From positions 1 through 24,991 of the forward strand of contig DAIORV010000022.1 of the NCBI GenBank assembly GCA_036752825.1: 24,991 nt of DNA. The letters are read 5' to 3'. Origin of the DNA: UBA5177 sp002413265. Lineage in GTDB: Bacteria; Chloroflexota; UBA5177. Shown here one piece after another: positions 7,301 through 15,156 of the stretch (positions within the stretch are counted from its first letter, which is position 1; each line of letters opens with the position of its first letter). Position numbers and translations under genes: made by a program. Below the pieces are notes generated by a model that was not told where the DNA came from, did not search any database, and saw only the letters and a list, made by a program, of their open reading frames with translations.

Positions 7301-8470
7301 ATGGATGTCGAGCCGTCGGTTTCTCGAACCGAAGCGATTCTTGCTGCTGAGTCGGAGCGAATTCGAGGACTCCTACACCGATATCTTTCGCCACGAGTAG
7401 CCGAAGCCGTTCTGGCCGAGCGGCATGCGGCTCAGCGGGTGAGCCAGAGCTGTACGGTATCGATTCTGTTTTGCGACCTAAGGGGCTTCACGAGCTTCGC
7501 CGAGAAGACGGAGCCCGCTCGGGTAGCCGAGCATCTGAACGACTTTCTAGAGCAGATGACGCAGGTCGTATTCAAGTACGACGGTGTGCTGGACAAGTAC
7601 ACGGGCGACGGCCTCATTGCCATCTTCGGGGTGCCGTATGCGCAGGCCGACCATGCCGAGCGCGCCGTGTACAGCGCGCTGGAAATGCAAGCTCGGCATG
7701 TCGAGCTGCTTCATGAGTGGCGAGGCACAGATGCGGCGAAGCTCGAGCTTGGGATAGGCATAACCTCTGGAGGGGTACTCGCCGGAAACTTCGGCTCGGC
7801 GCAACGCGTCGACTATACCGTGATCGGCCATCCTGTAAACCTGGCGGCTCGCCTTACGGGCGTGGCGCCAGGCGGATACATATTGATCAGCGAGGAGACG
7901 CTGGCGCTCGTCTCTGAGCTGGCCGAGACGAATCTCCTTGGTCCCGCCCACCTGAAGAACGTGACCCAGGACGTGACGGCGCATCGTGTCATCGGCGTTC
8001 GCCCGGGCGCGAGCGGACTCTGCCTGGGCTGCGGAACTCGATCAGTAGATGGCGCGGCAATGTGCGCTGAATGCGGCACCCCTCGTGGAGCGGGCCTTGC
8101 GGCGGCCGGCGCATCTGGAGGTCTTCTCATGGCTGCAGCCGTACGGGCTACTCTGACTTCGCTGCGAAAAGTTCGAGGGCCGCACCTTATCGCCATCGCC
8201 GGCCCGCATCAAGGCATGGATGTCGCGTTGACGTTTCCGTGCGCAATCGGCCGTGAAGCGCTCACTAATCAGCTTGTCCTCAGCCTCGACACCGCGATCT
8301 CACGCCGTCACGCGGTGCTGAGACTGGAGGACTCCGGGGAAGTCATGGTCGCGGACCTCGGTAGCCAGAACGGCACCTTCGTAAATGATCAACGAGTCGA
8401 GGTGGCGAAACTTCAGAACCGCGACATCGTCACGCTTGGTAGAACCTCGCTGGTGCTGAGCGGCCTGTGA
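7301..8470 (+). CDS. Class III adenylate cyclase with zinc ribbon and C-terminal FHA domain
   Basis: This soluble three-domain protein has 389 residues. The cyclase domain (about 50-232) has metal Asp59 (LFCDLRGFTSF) and Asp103 (DKYTGDG), purine-selecting Lys99 and Asp171 (VDYTVIG), and transition-state Asn180/Arg184 (NLAARL). All canonical residues are present and predict ATP to cAMP conversion as a homodimer. A zinc ribbon follows with Cys241, 244, 255 and 258. The FHA domain (about 297-389) has GR318, SRRH (334-337) and GSQNGT (354-359), the phosphothreonine-binding set. The ATG directly follows the kinase stop, so the genes are co-transcribed. An FHA domain beside a Ser/Thr kinase suggests that phosphorylation recruits or tunes the cyclase; this coupling is inference. 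Confidence 0.93.
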   Translation: MDVEPSVSRTEAILAAESERIRGLLHRYLSPRVAEAVLAERHAAQRVSQSCTVSILFCDLRGFTSFAEKTEPARVAEHLNDFLEQMTQVVFKYDGVLDKYTGDGLIAIFGVPYAQADHAERAVYSALEMQARHVELLHEWRGTDAAKLELGIGITSGGVLAGNFGSAQRVDYTVIGHPVNLAARLTGVAPGGYILISEETLALVSELAETNLLGPAHLKNVTQDVTAHRVIGVRPGASGLCLGCGTRSVDGAAMCAECGTPRGAGLAAAGASGGLLMAAAVRATLTSLRKVRGPHLIAIAGPHQGMDVALTFPCAIGREALTNQLVLSLDTAISRRHAVLRLEDSGEVMVADLGSQNGTFVNDQRVEVAKLQNRDIVTLGRTSLVLSGL

Positions 8471-8582
8471 AACGTGCCCCGTATGATCGGTCGCAACACT
8501 AAAACGCACGCGATTTTGAGCGCGGCGTACCTGTGCTTCAAGCTTACGGTGCATAGTCGCCGCCCCTGCTTCAGAGTGTCGC

Positions 8583-8590
8583 AAAAGGAG
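8583..8590 (+). promoter_or_regulatory. Strong Shine-Dalgarno that fixes an ATC start
   Basis: AAAAGGAG lies 7 nt upstream of an ATC codon at 8598, the ideal spacing for initiation. No ATG, GTG or TTG in the DUF1326 frame occurs between the preceding in-frame stop (8517-8519) and 8676. The latter is a GTG inside the conserved domain, downstream of its cysteine motif. Confidence 0.65.
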
Positions 8591-8597
8591 CTGCACA

Positions 8598-9218
8598 ATC
8601 TCGACGGTTCCCTGGCGTGTATCCGGTTCCTACTTCGAAGCTTGCAATTGCGATCCGATATGTCCCTGTCGCTTCGTGGGCGACGTGCCTGGCGGAAGCT
8701 CAACCTACGGCGTCTGCTTTGGCACGCTCTCGTGGCTCATCGAGAACGGCAGCTACGGTGATCGAGATCTAACGGGGCTTTCGACCGTCATGAGCCTTCG
8801 CTTTCGAGACAAGACCCTTCCCAGCACTCCATGGGAAGTCATTCTCTACGTGGACGAGAGAGCGGATCTCGGTCAGCGCGATGGACTGTCGAACATATTC
8901 CTCGGCAGGGTTGGCGGTACGCCCGTTCAGAACTTCGCTACGGCGATCGGGACTGTGCTGGCAGTCCGGCCTGCAAGGATTGAGCTGGACCATGCCATGA
9001 ACCATCAGCGTGTGCGAGTAGCAGACCGAGTCAATGTGCGGGTCTCGCACGCATTCGAGTCGGATCTGCCGGTGATGTGCGGTATCCCCGGGTTCGACCA
9101 TCCAGGCCAGGAGGTCGTGACGGAGGTGTTGCAGTCGAACGAGCCGGCTCTGAGCTGGGATCTACAGTTCACATGCGGCTTCGCCACCGACTTTGCCTAT
9201 AGCTCAGACCAGCAATGA
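8598..9218 (+). CDS. DUF1326 family protein, apparent ATC start codon
   Basis: Read from ATC 8598 as Met, the product is 206 residues and starts (M)STVPWRVSGSYFEACNCD, then PICPCRF, STYGVCFGTLSWLIENGSYG and DLTGLSTVMSL. It ends near FATDFAYSSDQQ. This matches the usual architecture and length of DUF1326, whose N-terminus carries the CNC/CPC cysteines (here Cys16, 18, 22, 24, plus Cys42). Starting at GTG 8676 would remove 26 residues including four of these cysteines. Function is unknown; the clustered cysteines suggest metal or thiol chemistry. The gene lies 127 nt after the cyclase and 34 nt before the peroxiredoxin on the same strand, so the latter two are probably one operon. ATC might be a sequencing error for ATG. 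Confidence 0.85.
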   Translation: MSTVPWRVSGSYFEACNCDPICPCRFVGDVPGGSSTYGVCFGTLSWLIENGSYGDRDLTGLSTVMSLRFRDKTLPSTPWEVILYVDERADLGQRDGLSNIFLGRVGGTPVQNFATAIGTVLAVRPARIELDHAMNHQRVRVADRVNVRVSHAFESDLPVMCGIPGFDHPGQEVVTEVLQSNEPALSWDLQFTCGFATDFAYSSDQQ

Positions 9219-9252
9219 GCGAGTGGCATTGCAAACGTGAAACGGAGACGAC

Positions 9253-9792
9253 ATGACTGAAAGACAGTTGCAACCGGGAGACACTGCTCCGGAATTCCTG
9301 GTGCTCGCGGCGATGGATGGAGAGGTCTCTGAGACGTCTCTGGAGTCGCTGCTCGAGGGCAAACGGGGTGTCGTGCTAACGACGTACGTCCTCGACTTTA
9401 CCGGTGGCTGACGCAGCCAGCTGTCCCAGTTTCGGGACGCATACGACGAGTTTCGTCGTCAGGGTGTCGAAGTCGCTGGTATCAGTGTAGACAGTCCCTA
9501 TGCACACCGCGCCTTTGCCGAGGAGCTAGATCTGCCGTTTCCCCTGCTGAGCGATTTCAACAGGGAGATAACCGCGGCCTATCACGTGCCCTCCAGAGAT
9601 CTGCGGCTCTTGAATGGTGTGAGTGGCCGCACTGCTTTTCTCGTCGGAAGCGACCGCGTCATCAGGTACTCCTGGTATCTCGCAGAAGGCCGTGGGGGAC
9701 CGCCCGTCGACGAGGTGCTCGAAGCGGCGAAAGCCTTGCCGGGAGACCCGCCGGTCGACAGCTCGCTGGGGGGCCCAGCAGCCGGTCACTAG
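9253..9792 (+). CDS. Selenocysteine-containing peroxiredoxin (in-frame TGA at codon 53)
   Basis: ATG 9253 has GGAG 5 nt upstream. The frame reads a standard peroxiredoxin start, QPGDTAPEFLVLAAMDGEVS, to VVLTTYVLDFTGG, then TGA (9409-9411). It continues in the same frame with RSQLSQFRDAYDEFRRQG, VEVAGISVDSPYAHRAFAEE, LPFPLLSDFN, GRTAFLVGSDRVIRYSWY and a TAG at 9790. The TGA sits exactly where peroxiredoxins of the FTxxC type have the peroxidatic cysteine, with Thr at -3. Translated through, the protein has 179 residues, normal for an AhpE/BCP-like enzyme, and no cysteine at all, implying a 1-Sec mechanism that needs an outside thiol donor. A SECIS-like hairpin follows. The expected reaction is reduction of peroxides in the cytoplasm. 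No sel genes lie in this window. Confidence 0.85.
9420..9440 (+). promoter_or_regulatory. Bacterial SECIS-like hairpin
   Basis: GUCCC (9423-9427) pairs with GGGAC (9434-9438) around the loop AGUUUC. Below it GC (9420-9421) pairs with GC (9439-9440), leaving U9422 bulged. Sixteen nucleotides separate the TGA from the apical loop. A G in the first two loop positions, a short upper stem and a nearby bulged U are known traits of SelB-binding bacterial SECIS elements, as in E. coli fdhF. Folding was done by eye. Confidence 0.6.
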
Positions 9793-9803
9793 GAGTCGGC
9801 AGG

Positions 9804-10397
9804 CTACCAGCGCTCCCAGTGCAGCACGTCGTCAAGCTTACGGCGTCCACGTTTGAGTGATGGTGACTTTTTGTCGGCGCTTCCGTGGCCGATCATGGCG
9901 ACGCCGATGGGAAGAAAATCCTCTGGAATCCCGAGTAGCTGCTGGAGTTCTGGCTGTTGCCAGACTCCGACAAAGGCGCCCGCCAAGCCTTCGTTGACCG
10001 CTGCCAGAAGGATGAGCACCAGCGCCATGCCGGCATCCGTATGCCAGTACGGCACCGGCCACTCCTGCTCCTCTGCTTCCGGATCTGGCTTCTTGTCCGG
10101 CTCGCGATATCGGTCCTTATACACCTTTTCGCTGGTGCATACGACGATCTGGACGGGTGCCTCTGAGACGAACGGATCAAGGCCCATGGCAGTGTAGTGC
10201 TCTTGGCCGGCAAGGTCGGCGATTTTGCGGCGATTCTCGGCATCGGTGACCACGACGAACGAGACACCCTGACTGAACCCGGCGCTGGGCGCGTGCTGCG
10301 CGGTCTCGATCAGTCGAGCGACGGCCTCCCGAGACACGTCCTCATCAGTGAAATGTCGAACCATCCGGCGACGACGGACGACCTCTTCGAAGTCCAT
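9804..10397 (-). CDS. Nitroreductase family protein
   Basis: The protein has 197 residues starting MDFEEVVRRRRMVRHFTDED, the FMN-phosphate-binding Arg cluster typical of the family. It continues with APSAGFSQGVSFVVVTD, AGMALVLILLAAVNEGLAGA and LLGIPEDFLPIGVAMIGHG. Such enzymes are FMN-dependent homodimers that reduce nitro, quinone or related groups with NAD(P)H. Substrate is unknown. A longer reading from 10523 adds 42 residues of unrelated sequence; ATG 10397 is chosen since homology begins there. The gene is tail-to-tail with the Sec-peroxiredoxin (11 nt between stops) and no clear terminator separates them. Confidence 0.88.
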   Translation of the reverse strand: MDFEEVVRRRRMVRHFTDEDVSREAVARLIETAQHAPSAGFSQGVSFVVVTDAENRRKIADLAGQEHYTAMGLDPFVSEAPVQIVVCTSEKVYKDRYREPDKKPDPEAEEQEWPVPYWHTDAGMALVLILLAAVNEGLAGAFVGVWQQPELQQLLGIPEDFLPIGVAMIGHGSADKKSPSLKRGRRKLDDVLHWERW

Positions 10398-10402
10398 GCT
10401 CG

Positions 10403-10408
10403 AGTATA
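10403..10408 (-). promoter_or_regulatory. Candidate -10 box (TATACT) close to the nitroreductase start
   Basis: On the minus strand TATACT ends 5 nt before ATG 10397, and no Shine-Dalgarno is present. This spacing fits a leaderless or nearly leaderless transcript. No convincing -35 is visible. Confidence 0.4.
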
Positions 10409-10452
10409 GGAACCGTACCCCACGGGATTGGTGGCTGCGCTGCCCAATCTCG

Positions 10453-10893
10453 TCAGGCGGGTTCGTCGACGTCTTGGAACCGTGCAACTGCGAATGAGAG
10501 CACCACCGGAATATCCACGGCAAAAATCAGCAGCATTGAGACCAGAATGACCAGCAGGCTCCCCCTGGTGCCGTCATCGATGAAGACGTATCCGATCATG
10601 CCGGCAATCACCGCGTATGCCAGAAGCGTCCACCGGAAGACCTGAAAGAAGACGGTCCAGGCGAAGTCGCGCAGCCGGGAGAGAATCACGATATTAGTCA
10701 CCAGCAGGACCAACGCCAGTGCTAGCACGACGATGGGAATGGCCAGGGCCACGGTGCGCGGGACGTAGGACGCGATGTAGATCCCGCCGACGATGACGAA
10801 GATCATTGAAGCGACGGCGATCTCCGTAACCGGTGGGAACGATCGTTCTTGGGGCGCCGCTTCGGAATGGCCGGCAGATTGACCGGCTACCAT
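10453..10893 (-). CDS. Uncharacterised four-helix integral membrane protein
   Basis: The product is 146 residues from ATG 10893. After a polar N-terminus (MVAGQSAGHSEAAPQERSF) come four hydrophobic segments: IAVASMIFVIVGGIYIASYV, LAIPIVVLALALVLLVTNIV, LAYAVIAGMIGYVFI and LLVILVSMLLIFAVDIPVVL. I do not recognise the family. The start overlaps the stop of the upstream membrane gene by 7 nt, so the two are surely co-translated and may form one complex. The 10453-11355 open frame extends far upstream, but that part is a shadow of the upstream gene. Confidence 0.72.
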   Translation of the reverse strand: MVAGQSAGHSEAAPQERSFPPVTEIAVASMIFVIVGGIYIASYVPRTVALAIPIVVLALALVLLVTNIVILSRLRDFAWTVFFQVFRWTLLAYAVIAGMIGYVFIDDGTRGSLLVILVSMLLIFAVDIPVVLSFAVARFQDVDEPA

Positions 10894-11501
10894 GTCGCGA
10901 TCTTCGTCATGATCACCAGGATCGCTACCTGCATGACACCGGTGATACCGGCGGTGTAGATGAAACGCTTCATCAGTCGGCCGATGCGTTCCCCGTTGGG
11001 GTGCGGTTTCCTCATTTCGAAGAGCACCGCCAGGTTGGCCGGCTCGAGTACGCCCAGTGCGACTACGGACATCACGCCGACCACTGCGAACGACGCCACG
11101 AACCACCAGTGCTGGGGATAGCCGACGGCCAGCAAGTTGAGGTGGCGTGCCAGCTGCCAGCCGGATGCCAGTGTCATGGTGACCAACGTCGGCATCAGGA
11201 GCAGCATTCTCGGCATGAATTTCGCCATGAACTGTGCGCGTGCCTGCACCGACATGCTGCCGACGATGGGGCCAATGACGAAGCCGACGAAGAGATCGAC
11301 GCCGGTCCACAGGCCTCCACCGACGATGTGGAAGAAGTCGAGCGCCCACAGCCAATTGCCTGCAATAGAGACGACCAGGGCGCCCAGAACCACCACCACG
11401 ACCGGCACGGCGGCAACCGGTACGATCTGGATCGACGGCCTCTCAGGCATCGAAACGGCTCTGAGTGGCGCGGCTGCATTTCCCATTGTCGCTTCCGCCA
11501 T
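10887..11501 (-). CDS. CopD/DUF2269-like integral membrane protein
   Basis: This protein has 204 residues and about five hydrophobic helices: VAAVPVVVVVLGALVVSIAG, a segment with FFHIVGGGLWTGVDLFVGF (His58), MLLLMPTLVTMTLASG, WFVASFAVVGVMSVVALGVL and GITGVMQVAILVIMTKIA. A membrane His followed by GGxLWxGxxLF resembles the helix of CopD and DUF2269 proteins, so a haem or copper link is possible but unproven. ATG 11501 has GGAGG at 5 nt spacing; the ATG at 11513 overlaps that ribosome-binding site and is rejected. The gene heads a two-gene overlap with the 10453-10893 protein. Confidence 0.75.
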   Translation of the reverse strand: MAEATMGNAAAPLRAVSMPERPSIQIVPVAAVPVVVVVLGALVVSIAGNWLWALDFFHIVGGGLWTGVDLFVGFVIGPIVGSMSVQARAQFMAKFMPRMLLLMPTLVTMTLASGWQLARHLNLLAVGYPQHWWFVASFAVVGVMSVVALGVLEPANLAVLFEMRKPHPNGERIGRLMKRFIYTAGITGVMQVAILVIMTKIATW

Positions 11502-11575
11502 TGGGACCTCCATACCTGATGTGATCTAGCTCAGCGGAGCCCTGCGCACGAATCCGGAAGAATTATATCCCGTGG

Positions 11576-11878
11576 CTAGCCGCCCCGACCGAACAGCTTG
11601 GCAATGCCTCCAGGCCCTTGCTTACCTGAGGCAGCAATGACGGCAGCTGTACCGGCTGCCCGCAAGAGGGACGCTTTCTCGGCCTTAAATCCCGCGAGAA
11701 TTGCTGGGATGAGGACCTGAGGCGGAGTCGTTACCGTCCATTTCCCCTTCGAATTCTTGAATACTACTCTCCCCTGCTCGCCGGTCATCTTCTGTCGCGC
11801 GAGGTCTCCAGCTGCCGCACCGGCGAAGGCCGCACCTGCAAGCAGCGCCAGCTTCGTCACGGTTTTGATCAATCTCAC
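11576..11878 (-). CDS. Small membrane-anchored hypothetical protein
   Basis: The product is about 100 residues with an N-terminal hydrophobic stretch (LIKTVTKLALLAGAAFAGAA), a basic middle (RQKMTGEQGRVVFKNSKGKW), a second mildly hydrophobic region and a Gly-rich end (KLFGRGG). I do not recognise it. The middle may be exposed outside the membrane or bind a surface. GTG 11878 is chosen since GGAGG lies 7 nt upstream; a GTG at 11887 abuts that same site. It lies 74 nt upstream of the CopD-like gene on the same strand and may share its transcript. Confidence 0.55.
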   Translation of the reverse strand: MRLIKTVTKLALLAGAAFAGAAAGDLARQKMTGEQGRVVFKNSKGKWTVTTPPQVLIPAILAGFKAEKASLLRAAGTAAVIAASGKQGPGGIAKLFGRGG

Positions 11879-12050
11879 CTTGCTCACCTCCGTTCATGCC
11901 GATGGTAACCAAATGAGGCGAGGTCTTCGCTAGCCTCGAGATGCGCCCATAGCCCATACTGAGCAAGTCTCCACGGGCACGCTAAGCCGCCTGCGTGCAT
12001 GCCGGGCGTTGCCGTCCTGGATTTCACACCATCACGCTAGACGGTCACCG

Positions 12051-13367
12051 ATGTCTTCTCTTCGAAAAGGCACGCTCGCCGTGCTTCTGATATTCATTGC
12101 CACCGGCATCGGAGCCGGTGCAGCCATCGCTCGCTATACGAGCACGACCGAAGCTCCGACCCCGGTGCCCGTTCATCTTTATCCTGGCTACTGGCACACG
12201 GACGGGAGCCGCATCGTCGACAGCCGAAACCGCACGGTTCGCATCGCCGGCGTGACCTGGTACGGGATGGAAAGCGACTATTGGGTCCCCGCGGGACTCG
12301 ATTATCAGCCCTACACAAAGATCATGGACGAAGTGAAATTGCTAGGTTACAACACAATCCGTCTCCCATACTCCAACCAGCTCGTGGAGCAAAACCCGCT
12401 CGTAACCCAAATGATCGCTGCCAATCCGCAGTTTCAGGGCCGCCACGCGATGGATGTGATGGACGCCATCGTCGGTTACGCCCACCAGATCGGACTAAAG
12501 ATCATTCTCGACGATCATCGCTGCAAGGCCTCGACTCGAAAGACGGTGAACTATCTGGACGAACCGCTTTGGTACGCTCCGGGCTATCCCGAGTCGGCCT
12601 GGATCGCCGACTGGCAAAGTCTCGCGCAGCGCTACCAGGGGAACAGCACCGTGATTGGTTTCGACTTGCGGAACGAACCTCACACCGTCGGCCCTGGCCC
12701 CTGGAACCTCCACGCCTACCTGGCTCAGGGCGCTACCTGGGGTCCGTACAACGGTGTGGACAATCCCGCTACGGACTGGAGACTGGCGGCAGAGCGGGCG
12801 GGAAACGCCGTGCTGACCATCAATCCGCACCTTCTGATGTTCGTCGAAGGGCTGCAGATGTATCCCGACGGGCGACAGCCGAGCGGCGTCTCCACTTACT
12901 GGTGGGGCAGCTCGCTGGCCGGTGCGAGGCTTTATCCGGTGCAGTTTTTCGTTCCGCACCAGCTCGTGTACTCCCCTCACGACTGGGGCCCCTGGAAGTG
13001 GAATATGCAATGGTTGCGGCGACCGACCTATGCCTCGATCCAGCAGGTATGGCAGGAACACTGGAGCTTCCTTACGGAGGGATCCGAAGCGGTTCCCATT
13101 TGGATGGGCGAGTTCGGCACCTGCACGAATAATCCGAAGTGCGTCGACGTGCAGGAGACCGGAAATCAGGCCGACTGGTTCCACCTGCTACTGCGCTATC
13201 TTCACGACCATCCCGCCATCGGTTGGAGCTTTTTTGCCCTCAATGGCACGAATTCGAACGACCACGCCGCCAACAATGGGCTCTTGTCGCCCCGTTGGGA
13301 CGCGGTAGCCAACGATGCTCTGCAACAGGACCTGGAGAGTGTCCAGGGCCAAACCCAGCGCGGCTGA
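12051..13367 (+). CDS. Secreted or membrane-anchored glycoside hydrolase family 5 (cellulase-type)
   Basis: The protein has 438 residues. An N-terminal hydrophobic segment (about 8-27) after MSSLRKG is a signal peptide or anchor, followed by a Thr/Pro-rich spacer and the GH5 barrel. GH5 landmarks are present: Arg104 in NTIRLPYSN, His156 in LDDHRC, acid/base Glu209 in FDLRNEPH, His310-Asp311 in VYSPHDWGP, nucleophile Glu354 in IWMGEFGT and Trp in GWSFFALN. This predicts a retaining endo-beta-glycosidase, most likely cellulase-like, acting outside the cell. No carbohydrate-binding module is seen. ATG 12051 is preferred to 12009 because the signal peptide begins there; its ribosome-binding site is weak. 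The ABC ATPase starts 11 nt after the stop. Confidence 0.93.
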   Translation: MSSLRKGTLAVLLIFIATGIGAGAAIARYTSTTEAPTPVPVHLYPGYWHTDGSRIVDSRNRTVRIAGVTWYGMESDYWVPAGLDYQPYTKIMDEVKLLGYNTIRLPYSNQLVEQNPLVTQMIAANPQFQGRHAMDVMDAIVGYAHQIGLKIILDDHRCKASTRKTVNYLDEPLWYAPGYPESAWIADWQSLAQRYQGNSTVIGFDLRNEPHTVGPGPWNLHAYLAQGATWGPYNGVDNPATDWRLAAERAGNAVLTINPHLLMFVEGLQMYPDGRQPSGVSTYWWGSSLAGARLYPVQFFVPHQLVYSPHDWGPWKWNMQWLRRPTYASIQQVWQEHWSFLTEGSEAVPIWMGEFGTCTNNPKCVDVQETGNQADWFHLLLRYLHDHPAIGWSFFALNGTNSNDHAANNGLLSPRWDAVANDALQQDLESVQGQTQRG

Positions 13368-13378
13368 GAAATCCATCC

Positions 13379-14352
<974 letters not shown>

Positions 14353-14356
<4 letters not shown>

Positions 14357-15156
14357 AGCGGCGCCTTGCGATTTGGCGCGCGCAAGCGAGAAACACTCTC
14401 GCCATTCAGCTCCAGTACCGCATCTCGCTGGTGATCTGGATGATTGGCCTCGTGTTGAGTCCTCTCGTCTATCTGGTCGTCTGGACGACCGTGGCGCATG
14501 CCAAGGGAGGCGACGTCGGTACCTATTCCGCGCACGACTTCGCCGCGTACTTCATTCTGCTGATGATTGTCGATCACATTACTTTTACCTGGGTGATCTT
14601 CAATGCCGATTTTCGGATTCGCCAGGGTGCGCTCTCGCCGCTCCTCTTGCGACCGGTGCACCCGATCAACGCCGATATCGTCGAGAACGTGTCGTTCAAG
14701 CTGCTGATGCTGATGGTCATCCTGCCGGCGGCCGTGGTGATGTCCATCGCCTTCGGACCTCGACTGCATCCGGACCCCTGGGCCGTGATCGCGTTTTTCC
14801 CCGCCCTTCTCCTGGCTGCGGTGCTTCGCTTCACGGTCGAGTGGACCGTTTCGCTCATATCGTTCTGGATTAGCCGGATGGCCGCGCTCGATCAGATGTA
14901 CTACGTGCTGGTCCTCTTCCTCTCAGGACAGGTGGCGCCAATCAGTCTGTTTCCGGCACCCGTCCAGTTGGCGGCAAATGTACTGCCCTTCCGCTGGATG
15001 ATTGCCTTCCCCGTTGAGCTCCTGCTCGGCCGCGTTTCACCTCACGACGCGACCATCGGCTTCGCGGTGCTTCTCGCCTGGCTCGCCGTCGGGCTGGCAG
15101 CTCTGCGGCTCACGTGGCGACTTGGACTGAAACAGTATTCGGCGGTAGGCGCGTGA
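14353..15156 (+). CDS. ABC-2 family permease subunit 1
   Basis: This 267-residue integral membrane protein has about six hydrophobic segments, including RISLVIWMIGLVLSPLVYLV, DFAAYFILLMIVDHITFTWV, LLMLMVILPAAVVMSIAF, WAVIAFFPALLLAAVLRF and a last helix (IGFAVLLAWLAVGLAALRL). It fits the ABC2_membrane_6 type that occurs as paired permeases next to one ATPase. The amphipathic N-terminus (RRLAIWRAQARNTLAIQLQY) is typical. Start GTG 14353 has GGGAG 4 nt upstream and overlaps the ATPase stop. The cargo is unknown. Confidence 0.88.

Noticed and set aside
8474..8761. Plus-strand 95-residue open frame upstream of DUF1326
   Set aside because: It is an alternative frame over the DUF1326 start, with no domain and Arg/Leu-rich shadow-like composition.
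9409..9411. TGA as a simple nonsense mutation or end of a 52-residue protein
   Set aside because: It falls exactly at the catalytic Cys position, the frame stays intact for 126 more codons with conserved peroxiredoxin motifs, and a SECIS-like hairpin follows.
10894..11355. Long extension of the four-helix membrane protein toward 11355
   Set aside because: The added part is a His/Arg-rich shadow of the CopD-like gene; the overlap start at 10893 fits better.
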